A program made the translations under genes and the position numbers. A DNA stretch of 64,000 nucleotides, taken from NCBI RefSeq assembly GCF_027270315.1, contig NZ_CP114413.1:7812001-7876000 (forward strand), read 5' to 3'. The stretch comes from Streptomyces cinnabarinus. Lineage in GTDB: Bacteria > Actinomycetota > Actinomycetes > Streptomycetales > Streptomycetaceae. A model generated the notes under the pieces. The model worked only from the letters and a program-made list of their open reading frames with translations. It was not told the DNA's origin and searched no databases. Shown here piece by piece: positions 7,883-15,541 of the stretch (positions are counted from its first letter, which is position 1; the number at the start of each line of letters is the position of its first letter).

Positions 7883-8929
7883 TCAGCTCCTTCGGGCTAC
7901 CCCCGTGCTGTCCCGCTCGATCAACCGCGGCACCGGCACCCGTACCGTCCGCGCCGGGCCCCCGTCCAGCAGTGCTGTCAGCTCGCGGGCCGCCGTGCGG
8001 CCGAACTCCACGCTGTCCCGGGACAGGGCGGACAGCCAGGGCTTGACCATGCGGCACAGCGCCGAGTCCTCCCAGGCCACCACCGACACCTCGGCCGGCA
8101 CCGAGAAGCCCAGCTCGGTGGCTGCGGCGACACCGGCGACGGCCATCACGTCGTTGTCGTAGATCAGCGCGGTAGGGGGAGCGTCGGCCCGCAGGACCCG
8201 CCGGGTCACCGCCGCTGCCGCCGCGTCGGAGTAGTCCGTGGTCACCGACTGCACCTCGGTGAGACCGCGCCGCGCGGCCTCGGCGGCCAGCGTGCGGATC
8301 CGGCGCTCGGTGTGCGCGAGACCGGACAGGCCCGCGATGTGCACGATCCGGCGGTGGCCCAGGGCGTGCAGCCCGTCCACCACCGACGCCATCGCGCCCG
8401 CGTCGTCCGCCCACACCGTGGAGAGACCCGGATGGCGTTCCTCGGGCGCGCCGCCGATCACCACGGCGGGCAGGCCCAGTTCGTCGAGGAGGTCGGGCCG
8501 GGGGTCGTCGGTGCGGGGGTCGACCACCAGCACCCCGTCCACCCGGTGCTCGGCCCACCAACGCCGGTACACCGCGCACTCGTCGGCGACGTCCTCCACC
8601 ACCTGGAAGAGCAGCCCGAGGTGACGCTCGGCCAGCACCTCCTGTATGCCGGAGACCAGTTGGAGGAAGAAGGAGTCCACGCCGAGCGTGTCCGCGGGCC
8701 GCGCCAGCACGAAGCCGACCGTCGCCGCGCCCTCGCCGGACAGCGCCCGCGCCGCCGTGCTCGGCCGCCAGCCCAGCTCCTCGGCCACCTGGCGCACCCG
8801 CTCCCGGGTCTCCTCCGAGACCCCGGCCCGCCCGTTGAGCGCGAACGACACCGCGCTCTGCGAGACCCCGGCATGCCGCGCGATGTCCTTCATCGTGGGC
8901 CGCCGGGCCGGTGACCGCCTGCCTGTCAC
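7883..8929 (-). CDS. LacI-family transcriptional regulator of the adjacent glycan operon
   Basis: A 348-residue LacI/GalR repressor. The N-terminal helix-turn-helix is TMKDIARHAGVSQSAVSFAL, followed by a hinge helix with RPSTAARAL. The remainder is a periplasmic-binding-protein-like effector domain (VGFVLARP through about residue 330). I chose GTG 8929 because GGAGGAA lies 5-6 bp upstream; longer starts lack a ribosome site. It is transcribed divergently from the CUT1 importer and glycoside hydrolase genes, so it most likely represses them until a glycan-derived sugar binds. Three CTAAT-containing sites in the shared intergenic region (8975-9027) are the probable operators. The inducer is not predictable; a mannose-containing oligosaccharide is a reasonable guess from the neighbours. 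Confidence 0.88.
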   Translation of the reverse strand: MTGRRSPARRPTMKDIARHAGVSQSAVSFALNGRAGVSEETRERVRQVAEELGWRPSTAARALSGEGAATVGFVLARPADTLGVDSFFLQLVSGIQEVLAERHLGLLFQVVEDVADECAVYRRWWAEHRVDGVLVVDPRTDDPRPDLLDELGLPAVVIGGAPEERHPGLSTVWADDAGAMASVVDGLHALGHRRIVHIAGLSGLAHTERRIRTLAAEAARRGLTEVQSVTTDYSDAAAAAVTRRVLRADAPPTALIYDNDVMAVAGVAAATELGFSVPAEVSVVAWEDSALCRMVKPWLSALSRDSVEFGRTAARELTALLDGGPARTVRVPVPRLIERDSTGVARRS

Positions 8930-8974
8930 GGGGTTCCTCCATTCCTCCGACACATTCCGGCCACCAGTGTGCAC

Positions 8975-9027
8975 TAATGCGGTTCAGCTGCGTCAACCTA
9001 ATGCGTATTAGTCACTAATGCAATTAG
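8975..9027. promoter_or_regulatory. Cluster of three CTAAT-type sites, probable LacI-family operators
   Basis: Two inverted repeats with identical arms are visible: CTAAT-GCGT-ATTAG (8998-9011) and CTAAT-GCA-ATTAG (9015-9027). An imperfect half site, CTAATGCGG, lies at 8975-8983. They sit between the divergent LacI gene (start 8929) and the importer operon (start 9116). AT-rich palindromes like these stand out in DNA this GC-rich. Confidence 0.65.
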
Positions 9028-9041
9028 CGGTGCGCGATGCA

Positions 9042-9071
9042 TTGACGGGCCCGTGCGGCGCCGTGCAAGGT
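9042..9071 (+). promoter_or_regulatory. Candidate vegetative promoter of the glycan importer operon
   Basis: TTGACG (9042-9047) and CAAGGT (9066-9071) are spaced by 18 bp, close to the Streptomyces housekeeping consensus, and would give a 5' leader of roughly 40 nt before GTG 9116. A second, weaker candidate (TTCAGC at 8983, TATTAG at 9006, 17-bp spacing) lies within the operator cluster. Confidence 0.4.
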
Positions 9072-9115
9072 CTGTCGTCGTCGACCGAATCCACCCCGAA
9101 GGAGGCCGGTTCACG

Positions 9116-10408
9116 GTGCCCGTTTCCCGCAGAAACCTCGCTGCCGCTCTCGCCGTCTGTGTCGTCCTGCCGCTCAGTGCCTGCGGCTCCGGGGACGACG
9201 GAGGGGGCTCGTCCGACGCCTCCGGCAAGATCGAGGGCGACATCACTTTCCAGACCTGGAACCTGAGAGCGAACTTCAAGGACTACTTCGAAGGGCTGAT
9301 CGCCGACTTCGAGAAGGAGTACCCGGGGACCAACGTGAAATGGGTCGACCAGCCCGCCGAGGGCTACGCCGACAAGATCAGCGCGGACGCGGCCGGCGGC
9401 ACCCTCCCCGACGTCGTCAACGTCTCGCCCGACCTGGTCGCCCCGCTCGCCAAGGCGGGCCTCGCCCTGGACCTGGACAAGGACGCCGCCCAGTACAAGA
9501 AGGAGTACCTGGACGGCGCCTGGGCCAGCCACCGGATACCGGGCATGGACGGCACGTACGCCTTCCCCTGGTACCTCAACACCGGCCCGCTGTTCTACAA
9601 CAAGTCCCTGTTCGAGGAGGCCGGGCTCGACGCCGACCGGCCGCCGACGACGTACGACGAACTCTTCGCCAACGCCCTGACCATCGCGGAGAAGACCGAC
9701 GGCAGGGTCGCCACCCTCGCCAACGTCCCGACCGTGGAGGACTTCGGCCGCTACGGCGTCCCGCTGATGAACGCCGAGGGGACGGCCTTCGCCTTCAACG
9801 ACGCCAAGGGGGTCGAACTCCTCACCAAGTACAAGGAGTTGTACGACGCCAAGGCGCTCGACCCGCAGGCGCTGACCGCCACCCCGGAGTCGTCCGGGAA
9901 GAAGTTCCTCACCGAGGCCGTCGCCATGAACCCCGGCAGCGCCCTGGACCTCGGCAACTTCAAGAAGCAGGCGCCGAACCTGTACAAGAACATCGGGATC
10001 ACCGACCAGATCACCAGCACCGGGCACGTGAACATGTACGTGATGGGCGTGATGGTCAACGCGCAGACCGAGCGGAAGCCCGCCGCCGTCGCCTTCGCGC
10101 ACTACGTCACCGACGCCGAGCACCAGATGTCCTTCGCCAAGAAGGTCGCGATCTTCCCGAGCACGGCAGGGTCGCTGGACGACCCGTACTTCACGAAGGA
10201 GGACGGGACCGACGAGACACGGGTGCGGATCGCCGCCGCCAAGTCGCTGAAGAACGCGGTCAATTACACGCCGGTGCTGTTCAGCGAGCAGATGAAGACC
10301 GAGCTGCGCAACGAGGTCGCCAAGGCGCTCCAGGGCAAGGAGAGCCCGAAGGAAGCTCTTGACAACGCTGTCGAGGCCTGCGACCGGCTCCTCCAGCAGC
10401 AGGGGTAG
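9116..10408 (+). CDS. CUT1 ABC importer, lipoprotein sugar-binding subunit
   Basis: A 430-residue extracellular solute-binding protein (family 1, MalE-like). The signal peptide ends in lipobox LSAC (Cys 23), followed by a Gly/Ser/Asp linker. The mature part begins DITFQTWNL and has PDVVNVSPD and FPWYLNTGPLFYNKSLFEEA, typical of oligosaccharide-binding members. The start is GTG 9116 with GGAGG about 12 bp upstream. It should capture an oligosaccharide outside the cell and deliver it to the two permeases encoded directly downstream (3-bp gap). The gene context (GH85, GH38, clan GH-A enzyme) suggests an N-glycan or mannose-rich oligosaccharide ligand. Ligand identity is inference. Confidence 0.9.
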   Translation: MPVSRRNLAAALAVCVVLPLSACGSGDDGGGSSDASGKIEGDITFQTWNLRANFKDYFEGLIADFEKEYPGTNVKWVDQPAEGYADKISADAAGGTLPDVVNVSPDLVAPLAKAGLALDLDKDAAQYKKEYLDGAWASHRIPGMDGTYAFPWYLNTGPLFYNKSLFEEAGLDADRPPTTYDELFANALTIAEKTDGRVATLANVPTVEDFGRYGVPLMNAEGTAFAFNDAKGVELLTKYKELYDAKALDPQALTATPESSGKKFLTEAVAMNPGSALDLGNFKKQAPNLYKNIGITDQITSTGHVNMYVMGVMVNAQTERKPAAVAFAHYVTDAEHQMSFAKKVAIFPSTAGSLDDPYFTKEDGTDETRVRIAAAKSLKNAVNYTPVLFSEQMKTELRNEVAKALQGKESPKEALDNAVEACDRLLQQQG

Positions 10409-10410
10409 CG

Positions 10411-11298
10411 ATGTCCACCGTGTCCCGGGTGCGGCGTCAACTGCCGCTGAGCCCCTGGCTGTTCGCCGCCCCCGGCCTGCTGGTCATCGGCGCCTTCATC
10501 CTCTATCCGTTCCTCTCCACCCTGGTCAACGCCTTCACCGACCGACGCACGCTGATCGAGGGCGAGTTCATCGGCCTCGACAACTTCCGCGAGCTGCTGC
10601 ACGACGACATGTTCTGGATCGGGCTGCGCAACAGCACGCTGTACGTCCTCGGTGTGGTCCCGGCGCTGGTGATCCTGCCGCTGCTGCTGGCCATGCTCGT
10701 GCAGAAGAACATCCCCGGCATCGCCTTCTTCCGCTCCGCCTTCTACACCCCGGTCGTCGCCTCGATCGTCGTCGTGGGCCTGATCTGGGTGTGGCTGCTC
10801 GACGAACGCGGCCTGGTGAACTCGCTGCTGGAGACGATCGGCGTCGGCCGGGTCGGATTCCTCAGCGACCAGTGGCTGCTGCTGGTCAGCGCCATGGCCG
10901 TCACGGTCTGGAAGGGCCTCGGCTACTACATGATCATTTATCTGGCGGCCCTCGCCAACGTCCCCCGCGAACTCCACGAGGCCGCCGCGGTCGACGGCGC
11001 GGGTGCCGTACGGCGCTTCCTCACGGTCACCGTCCCCGCGGTCCGGTCGACCATGGTGCTGGTCGGGGCGCTGTCCTCGGTGGCCGCCTTCAAGGTCTTC
11101 TCGGAGGTCTATCTGATGGCCGGGCCGAGCGGCGGCCCCGCCGGTGAGGACACCACGCTCGTGATGCTCGTCCAGCGCACCGGCACCGGTCTGACCGGCC
11201 GCGTCGGCTACGCCTCCGCGATCTCCGTCGTCGTCTTCGTCGTCACCGTCGCGCTGATGCTGCTCGTCCTGCGCGCCGACCGCAAGGAGGACGGATGA
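10411..11298 (+). CDS. CUT1 ABC importer permease (MalF type)
   Basis: A 295-residue membrane protein with about six hydrophobic helices; the first runs through PWLFAAPGLLVIGAFILYPF. The EAA loop that docks the ATPase is visible as ELHEAAAVDGAGAVRRF near residues 188-205. It forms the translocation channel with the next gene product, whose start overlaps by 4 bp. No ATPase gene occurs in this operon. Streptomyces CUT1 importers of this kind are generally energised by the shared ATPase MsiK encoded elsewhere, which I expect here too. Confidence 0.9.
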   Translation: MSTVSRVRRQLPLSPWLFAAPGLLVIGAFILYPFLSTLVNAFTDRRTLIEGEFIGLDNFRELLHDDMFWIGLRNSTLYVLGVVPALVILPLLLAMLVQKNIPGIAFFRSAFYTPVVASIVVVGLIWVWLLDERGLVNSLLETIGVGRVGFLSDQWLLLVSAMAVTVWKGLGYYMIIYLAALANVPRELHEAAAVDGAGAVRRFLTVTVPAVRSTMVLVGALSSVAAFKVFSEVYLMAGPSGGPAGEDTTLVMLVQRTGTGLTGRVGYASAISVVVFVVTVALMLLVLRADRKEDG

Positions 11299-12191
11299 GC
11301 GTCATCGAGAAGGCACGGCCACAGCTCGCGCAACCCGAACCCCGGGTCACCGACGAACACGGCAAGCGGGTGCGCGTCTGGGAACTCGCCCTGCGCTACG
11401 CCCTGTTGCTCGCGGTCCTCGCCCTCACCATCGGCCCGTTCCTCTGGCAGCTGTCCACCTCGTTGAAGGGCCCCACCGAGGACATCTACACCTCCCCGCC
11501 CAAGTTCCTGCCGGGCGACCCCAACCTGCACAACTACGAGCGCGTCGCCGACACCATCCCGGTCTGGGACTACGCCCTCAACTCGCTCAAGGTCGCCACC
11601 GCCAACGTCGTGACCAACTGCGTCGGCGCGGCCCTCGCGGGCTACGCGCTGGCCCGCCTGCGCTACCGGGGCCGCCGCGCCGCCACGCTCGCCTTCATCC
11701 TCGCGATGCTGGTCCCCGTGGAGGGCATCATCATCGCCCAGTTCACCACCATGCGGGAACTCGGCCTCAACAACACCCTCGTCGGCGTGGTGCTCCCTGG
11801 CTCCATCAGCGCGCTGAACGTACTGCTGATGCGCAACGCCTTCCTCAACCTGCCCTACGAGATCGAGGAGGCGGCCTTCGTCGACGGCGCCAATGTGTGG
11901 CAGCGGTTCGTACGGATCGCGCTGCCGGCCGTGAAGGGCACCCTGGCCGTCGTGGCGATCTTCGCCTTCATGGGCGCCTGGGACGACTTCCTGTGGCCGC
12001 TCATCGTGCTGAGCGACCCGTCGAAGTTCACGCTCACCATCGGCCTCAACTATCTGCACGGCACCTTCGCCAACGACGAACGGCTCGTGGCCGCGGGCAC
12101 GGTCATCGCCGTCGCCCCACTGATCGCCCTCTTCGCCTGTCTCCAGCGGTACTTCTTCCGGGGGGTCGGCGAGGGAGCGGTGAAGGGCTGA
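11295..12191 (+). CDS. CUT1 ABC importer permease (MalG type)
   Basis: A 298-residue permease with a charged cytoplasmic N-terminus, a first membrane helix around residues 34-50, and about five more. The EAA motif is EIEEAAFVDGANVWQRF near residue 193. FSFxPAL-like termini of classical MalG are absent. It begins with an ATGA overlap with the MalF-type gene, so the two are translated together. It pairs with that subunit to move an oligosaccharide inward. A 14-bp tandem repeat occupies the gap before the next gene, but transcription likely continues. Confidence 0.9.
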   Translation: MSVIEKARPQLAQPEPRVTDEHGKRVRVWELALRYALLLAVLALTIGPFLWQLSTSLKGPTEDIYTSPPKFLPGDPNLHNYERVADTIPVWDYALNSLKVATANVVTNCVGAALAGYALARLRYRGRRAATLAFILAMLVPVEGIIIAQFTTMRELGLNNTLVGVVLPGSISALNVLLMRNAFLNLPYEIEEAAFVDGANVWQRFVRIALPAVKGTLAVVAIFAFMGAWDDFLWPLIVLSDPSKFTLTIGLNYLHGTFANDERLVAAGTVIAVAPLIALFACLQRYFFRGVGEGAVKG

Positions 12192-12198
12192 CGCCCCA

Positions 12199-12225
12199 TC
12201 CCGTGTGTGACCTCCCGTGTGTGAC
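12199..12225 (+). repeat. Two tandem copies of TCCCGTGTGTGAC (period 14 bp)
   Basis: Copies at 12199-12211 and 12213-12225 are identical and sit in the 45-bp gap between the second permease gene and the GH-A glycosidase gene, just before an AAGGA ribosome site. Probably a small slippage duplication in the leader; no function is evident. Confidence 0.6.
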
Positions 12226-12236
12226 AAGGACACTGC

Positions 12237-13493
12237 ATGCCTGCTGCCGTGCGCTTCGGCGTCAACTACACCCCGAGCGTCGGGTGGTTCCACCACTGGC
12301 TCGACTTCGACCTGGACGCCGTGCGCGCCGACCTCGACTCGATCGCCGCGCTGGGCCTGGACCACGTCCGGGTGTTCCCGCTGTGGCCCTACTTCCAGCC
12401 CAACCGCGCCCTGATCCGCGAGCGGGCCGTCGCCGATCTCGTACGGCTCGCCGACGCCGCCGCCGAACGCGGGCTCGACGTCAACGTCGACGGTCTGCAG
12501 GGCCACTTGAGCAGCTTCGACTTCCTGCCCGCCTGGACCCGCACCTGGCACCGGCGCAACCTCTTCACCGACCCCGACGTCCTCGACGGCCAGGCCGCCT
12601 ATCTGCGCACCCTCGCCGCGGCCCTCGCCGACCGGCCCAACTTCATCGGTATGACCCTCGGCAACGAGGTCAACCAGTTCGCCGCCGGCCCGCACCCCGA
12701 CCCCGACCGGGCGACCGGCGCGCAGATCGACGCCTGGCTGGAACGGATGCTCGCCGCCTGCGAGGAGGGCGCCCCCGGACGGCTCCATCTGCACGCCGAG
12801 TACGACGCCACCTGGTACCAGGACGACCAGCCCTTCACCCCGGCCCAGGCCGCCCGCCGGGGCGCGGTCACCGCCGTGCACTCCTGGGTGTTCAACGGCA
12901 CCGCCCAGCGACACGGCCGCTCGTCCGTGCCCACCGAGCACCACGCCGCGTATCTCGTCGAGCTGAGCAAGGCATGGGCGGACGATCCACGACGGCCGGT
13001 CTGGCTCCAGGAGGTCGGCGCGCCCGCGCCGCTGATCCCGCCCGAGCACGCCGCCGCCTTCACCGAGGCGACCGTCGCGCACGCCCTGGACTGCCCCGAC
13101 CTGTGGGGCATCACCTGGTGGTGCTCCCACGACGTGTCCCGGCAGCTCGCGGACTTCCCGGAACTGGAGTACGGGCTGGGGCTGTTGACCAGCGAGCGGG
13201 TGCCGAAGGACACGGCCCGGGTGCTGGCGGACGCGGCGGCAGGCAAGCCGGGTCCGGCCGCCGCGCGCACCACCGCGCTGGTCGTTCCCGCCGATCCCTT
13301 CGCCCGGTCCCGGTGCGCGCCCGGCGGCCCGGTCTTCGACGCGTACTTCCGCCTGGTCGCCGACGGCGTCCGGCCCACCACCGTTCTCGACACCCGCGCC
13401 CACGACCAGGACCATCTCGCGGCGCGCGGCATCACCGAAGTGGTCACTCCCGACCAGGTACTCCCCACCCCCCAAGGAGGCACCCGCTCGTGA
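12237..13493 (+). CDS. Cytoplasmic clan GH-A glycosidase, probable beta-mannosidase (GH5_18-like)
   Basis: A 418-residue TIM-barrel glycoside hydrolase without a signal peptide. The barrel begins FGVNYTPSVGWFHHW. The acid/base Glu lies in LGNEVNQF (Glu 144) and the probable nucleophile Glu in WLQEVGAP (Glu 259), both at the ends of strands as expected for clan GH-A retaining enzymes. ITWWCSHD near residue 298 is a typical substrate-platform segment. Family assignment is by motif only; I favour a GH5_18-like beta-mannosidase, which in other actinobacteria cleaves Man-beta-1,4-GlcNAc left over from N-glycan breakdown. A mannanase-like or beta-galactosidase-like activity is an alternative. Its stop overlaps the GH85 start (GTGA). 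Confidence 0.75.
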   Translation: MPAAVRFGVNYTPSVGWFHHWLDFDLDAVRADLDSIAALGLDHVRVFPLWPYFQPNRALIRERAVADLVRLADAAAERGLDVNVDGLQGHLSSFDFLPAWTRTWHRRNLFTDPDVLDGQAAYLRTLAAALADRPNFIGMTLGNEVNQFAAGPHPDPDRATGAQIDAWLERMLAACEEGAPGRLHLHAEYDATWYQDDQPFTPAQAARRGAVTAVHSWVFNGTAQRHGRSSVPTEHHAAYLVELSKAWADDPRRPVWLQEVGAPAPLIPPEHAAAFTEATVAHALDCPDLWGITWWCSHDVSRQLADFPELEYGLGLLTSERVPKDTARVLADAAAGKPGPAAARTTALVVPADPFARSRCAPGGPVFDAYFRLVADGVRPTTVLDTRAHDQDHLAARGITEVVTPDQVLPTPQGGTRS

Positions 13494-15505
13494 AACCCAG
13501 CAGACGCACGGTCCTGATCGCCGGGGCCGCGGCAGCCCTCACGCCCACACTCCCGGCCGCGGCGGCGCGCAAGGCAGCCGCCACCCCGCCGTACGCCTCC
13601 TACTGGTACCCGGACTCGCTGCCCTCCGGCACCCCCGGCACCGGTATCACCTGGCGCAGCCTCAAGGCGTGGCGGGCGGCCGACGACGCCGACCTCGCCT
13701 TCAATGCCGCGTCCGTCCCGCTCACCGCCCGGTTCACCCCAGCGCCGGTGAACCCGACCGCCCGCTCGGGCCAGGCCCGTATCCAGTCCCTGGTCTCCTT
13801 CGGGCCCACGGCGAGCAATCCCTCGCAGGGCTCGGCCACCGCCGACTACTACGCCCTCACCCACTGGTCCTACATAGACGAGCTGGTGTTCTGGGGCGGC
13901 TCCTCGGGCGAGGGGCTGATCCTCGCGCCCAACGCCCCGATCGTGGACGCCGCCCACCGCCACGGCGTGCCCGTGCTCGGCAATGTGTTCCTGCCGCCGG
14001 TGGCCTACGGCGGGCAGTTGCAGTGGACCCGGGACCTGGTGCAGAAGGACTCCGCCGGGCGCTACCCGCTGGCCGCTCAACTCGTCGCCGTGGCACGGGC
14101 GTACGGCTTCGACGGCTGGTTCGTCAACGCCGAGACCGGCGGCGGCAACGCCGCCCTCGCCACCGACATGCTCGGCTTCCTGCGCGAGCTGAAGTCCCGG
14201 GCTGCGGCTGCCGGACAGCGGGTGACCTGGTACGACTCGATGACCGTGAACGGCACGGTGAGCTGGCAGGGGGCGCTCAACGCGCAGAACCAGCCCTTCT
14301 TCGAGCGAGCCGACGACATGTTCGTGGACTTCCGGTGGACCGCGAGCGGTCTGGCGTCCTCGGGGCAGCGGGCCGAGCAGATCAGGCGCGACCGGTACGA
14401 GCTGTGGGCGGGCGTCGATGTGGAGGCGAGCGGCTGGAACAAGTCCGTGAACTGGGACGCGATGGTGCCCAGGGACCGGGCCCATGTCGTGTCCGTCGGG
14501 TTCTACCGGCCCGAGTGGACCCGCAACCACCTCCCGGCGGACCGCACTCCGGGACAGTTCCACGCCGCCGACGACCGGTTCTGGAGCGGGCGTTCGCTGG
14601 ATCCGGCCCGGCCGGACGCCACGGACAGCTGGCGGGCGCCGGCCGTGTCGGTGGCCGACCGGTCGACGGCGACGTCGCTGCCGTTCGCGAGCGTGTTCAA
14701 CACGGGGCACGGGCTCAGGTGGTACGAGCGTGGGGCGGTGACTTCGTCGACGCCATGGAATCATCTCGGGTTGCAGGACCGGCTGCCCTCGCGGCGCTGG
14801 GTCGTGCACACCTCCGGCACCCGGCCCGCTGTGAACTTCGACTTCGCGGACGCCTGGTGTGGCGGCAGCAGTGTGCTTGTCGACGGTGAACTGACCGCGC
14901 CGACCGTGCTCGATGTGTACGCGACCCGGCTGCCGGTGGGTGTTGACACGGTTGTCGAGCTGACCCACCGGACCGACGGGGCCGACGCGGGCGCTGTGAA
15001 CGTCGAGCTGGCCGTCGCCACCGCCGAGCCCGGCACTCCGGGGTCGACACCGCCGTACACCTATTTCCCTGTGAACTCGGTCAACAGCTGGGAGACGGCG
15101 ACCGTACGGCTCACAGGGCTGACTGGCACGATACGGGCGATCGGGGTCCGGCTCACCCCGGCCGGTGGCAGCGCCGGCCCGGTGCGCTGGCGGCTCGGCG
15201 GGCTCGCCGTGCGGTCCGGGGCGGCCACGGCGCCCGCCACTCCCTCCGGACTGCGCGTCACCGGCGCGAGCGGCGGCGATCTGCGCCTCGTCTGGAACCC
15301 GGCGCCCGGCGACATACGCCACTACACCCTGCACCGCGTCCTCCCCGACGGCACCCGGCGCTTCCTCGGCGGCACCTGCCAGCGCGCCTACTTCGTGGCG
15401 GGACTGCGGCCCGAGCAGGGAGAGACGGCCGCGCGGTTCGAAGTGCGCGCGGTAGGGGAGCTGTACACCACATCAGCCCCCGCGACCGTGACCCACTCCT
15501 GGTAA
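13490..15505 (+). CDS. Tat-exported endo-beta-N-acetylglucosaminidase, GH85
   Basis: A 671-residue secreted enzyme. The start GTG 13490 overlaps the upstream stop by 4 bp and has CAAGGAGG 9 bp upstream. The N-terminus SRRTVLIAGAAAALTP is a twin-arginine signal followed by an Ala-rich cleavage region. The GH85 barrel spans about residues 35-370, and GWFVNAETGGG carries the diagnostic Asn 213 and Glu 215. Beyond it are a beta-rich region and a C-terminal fibronectin-III-like module (about residues 580-671). GH85 enzymes cut between the two GlcNAc residues of the N-glycan core, releasing the glycan from glycoproteins with retention through an oxazoline. Export by Tat puts this first step outside the cell, upstream of the importer in the same operon. 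Confidence 0.9.
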   Translation: MKPSRRTVLIAGAAAALTPTLPAAAARKAAATPPYASYWYPDSLPSGTPGTGITWRSLKAWRAADDADLAFNAASVPLTARFTPAPVNPTARSGQARIQSLVSFGPTASNPSQGSATADYYALTHWSYIDELVFWGGSSGEGLILAPNAPIVDAAHRHGVPVLGNVFLPPVAYGGQLQWTRDLVQKDSAGRYPLAAQLVAVARAYGFDGWFVNAETGGGNAALATDMLGFLRELKSRAAAAGQRVTWYDSMTVNGTVSWQGALNAQNQPFFERADDMFVDFRWTASGLASSGQRAEQIRRDRYELWAGVDVEASGWNKSVNWDAMVPRDRAHVVSVGFYRPEWTRNHLPADRTPGQFHAADDRFWSGRSLDPARPDATDSWRAPAVSVADRSTATSLPFASVFNTGHGLRWYERGAVTSSTPWNHLGLQDRLPSRRWVVHTSGTRPAVNFDFADAWCGGSSVLVDGELTAPTVLDVYATRLPVGVDTVVELTHRTDGADAGAVNVELAVATAEPGTPGSTPPYTYFPVNSVNSWETATVRLTGLTGTIRAIGVRLTPAGGSAGPVRWRLGGLAVRSGAATAPATPSGLRVTGASGGDLRLVWNPAPGDIRHYTLHRVLPDGTRRFLGGTCQRAYFVAGLRPEQGETAARFEVRAVGELYTTSAPATVTHSW

Positions 15506-15541
15506 CCACCCCGCACCCGGACGACCTACGGAGCACCCCGC

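Noticed and set aside
11208..13475. A 755-codon minus-strand open frame across the permease and glycosidase genes
   Set aside because: Both plus-strand genes are clear members of known families; the reverse frame has no recognisable domain and overlaps gene boundaries.
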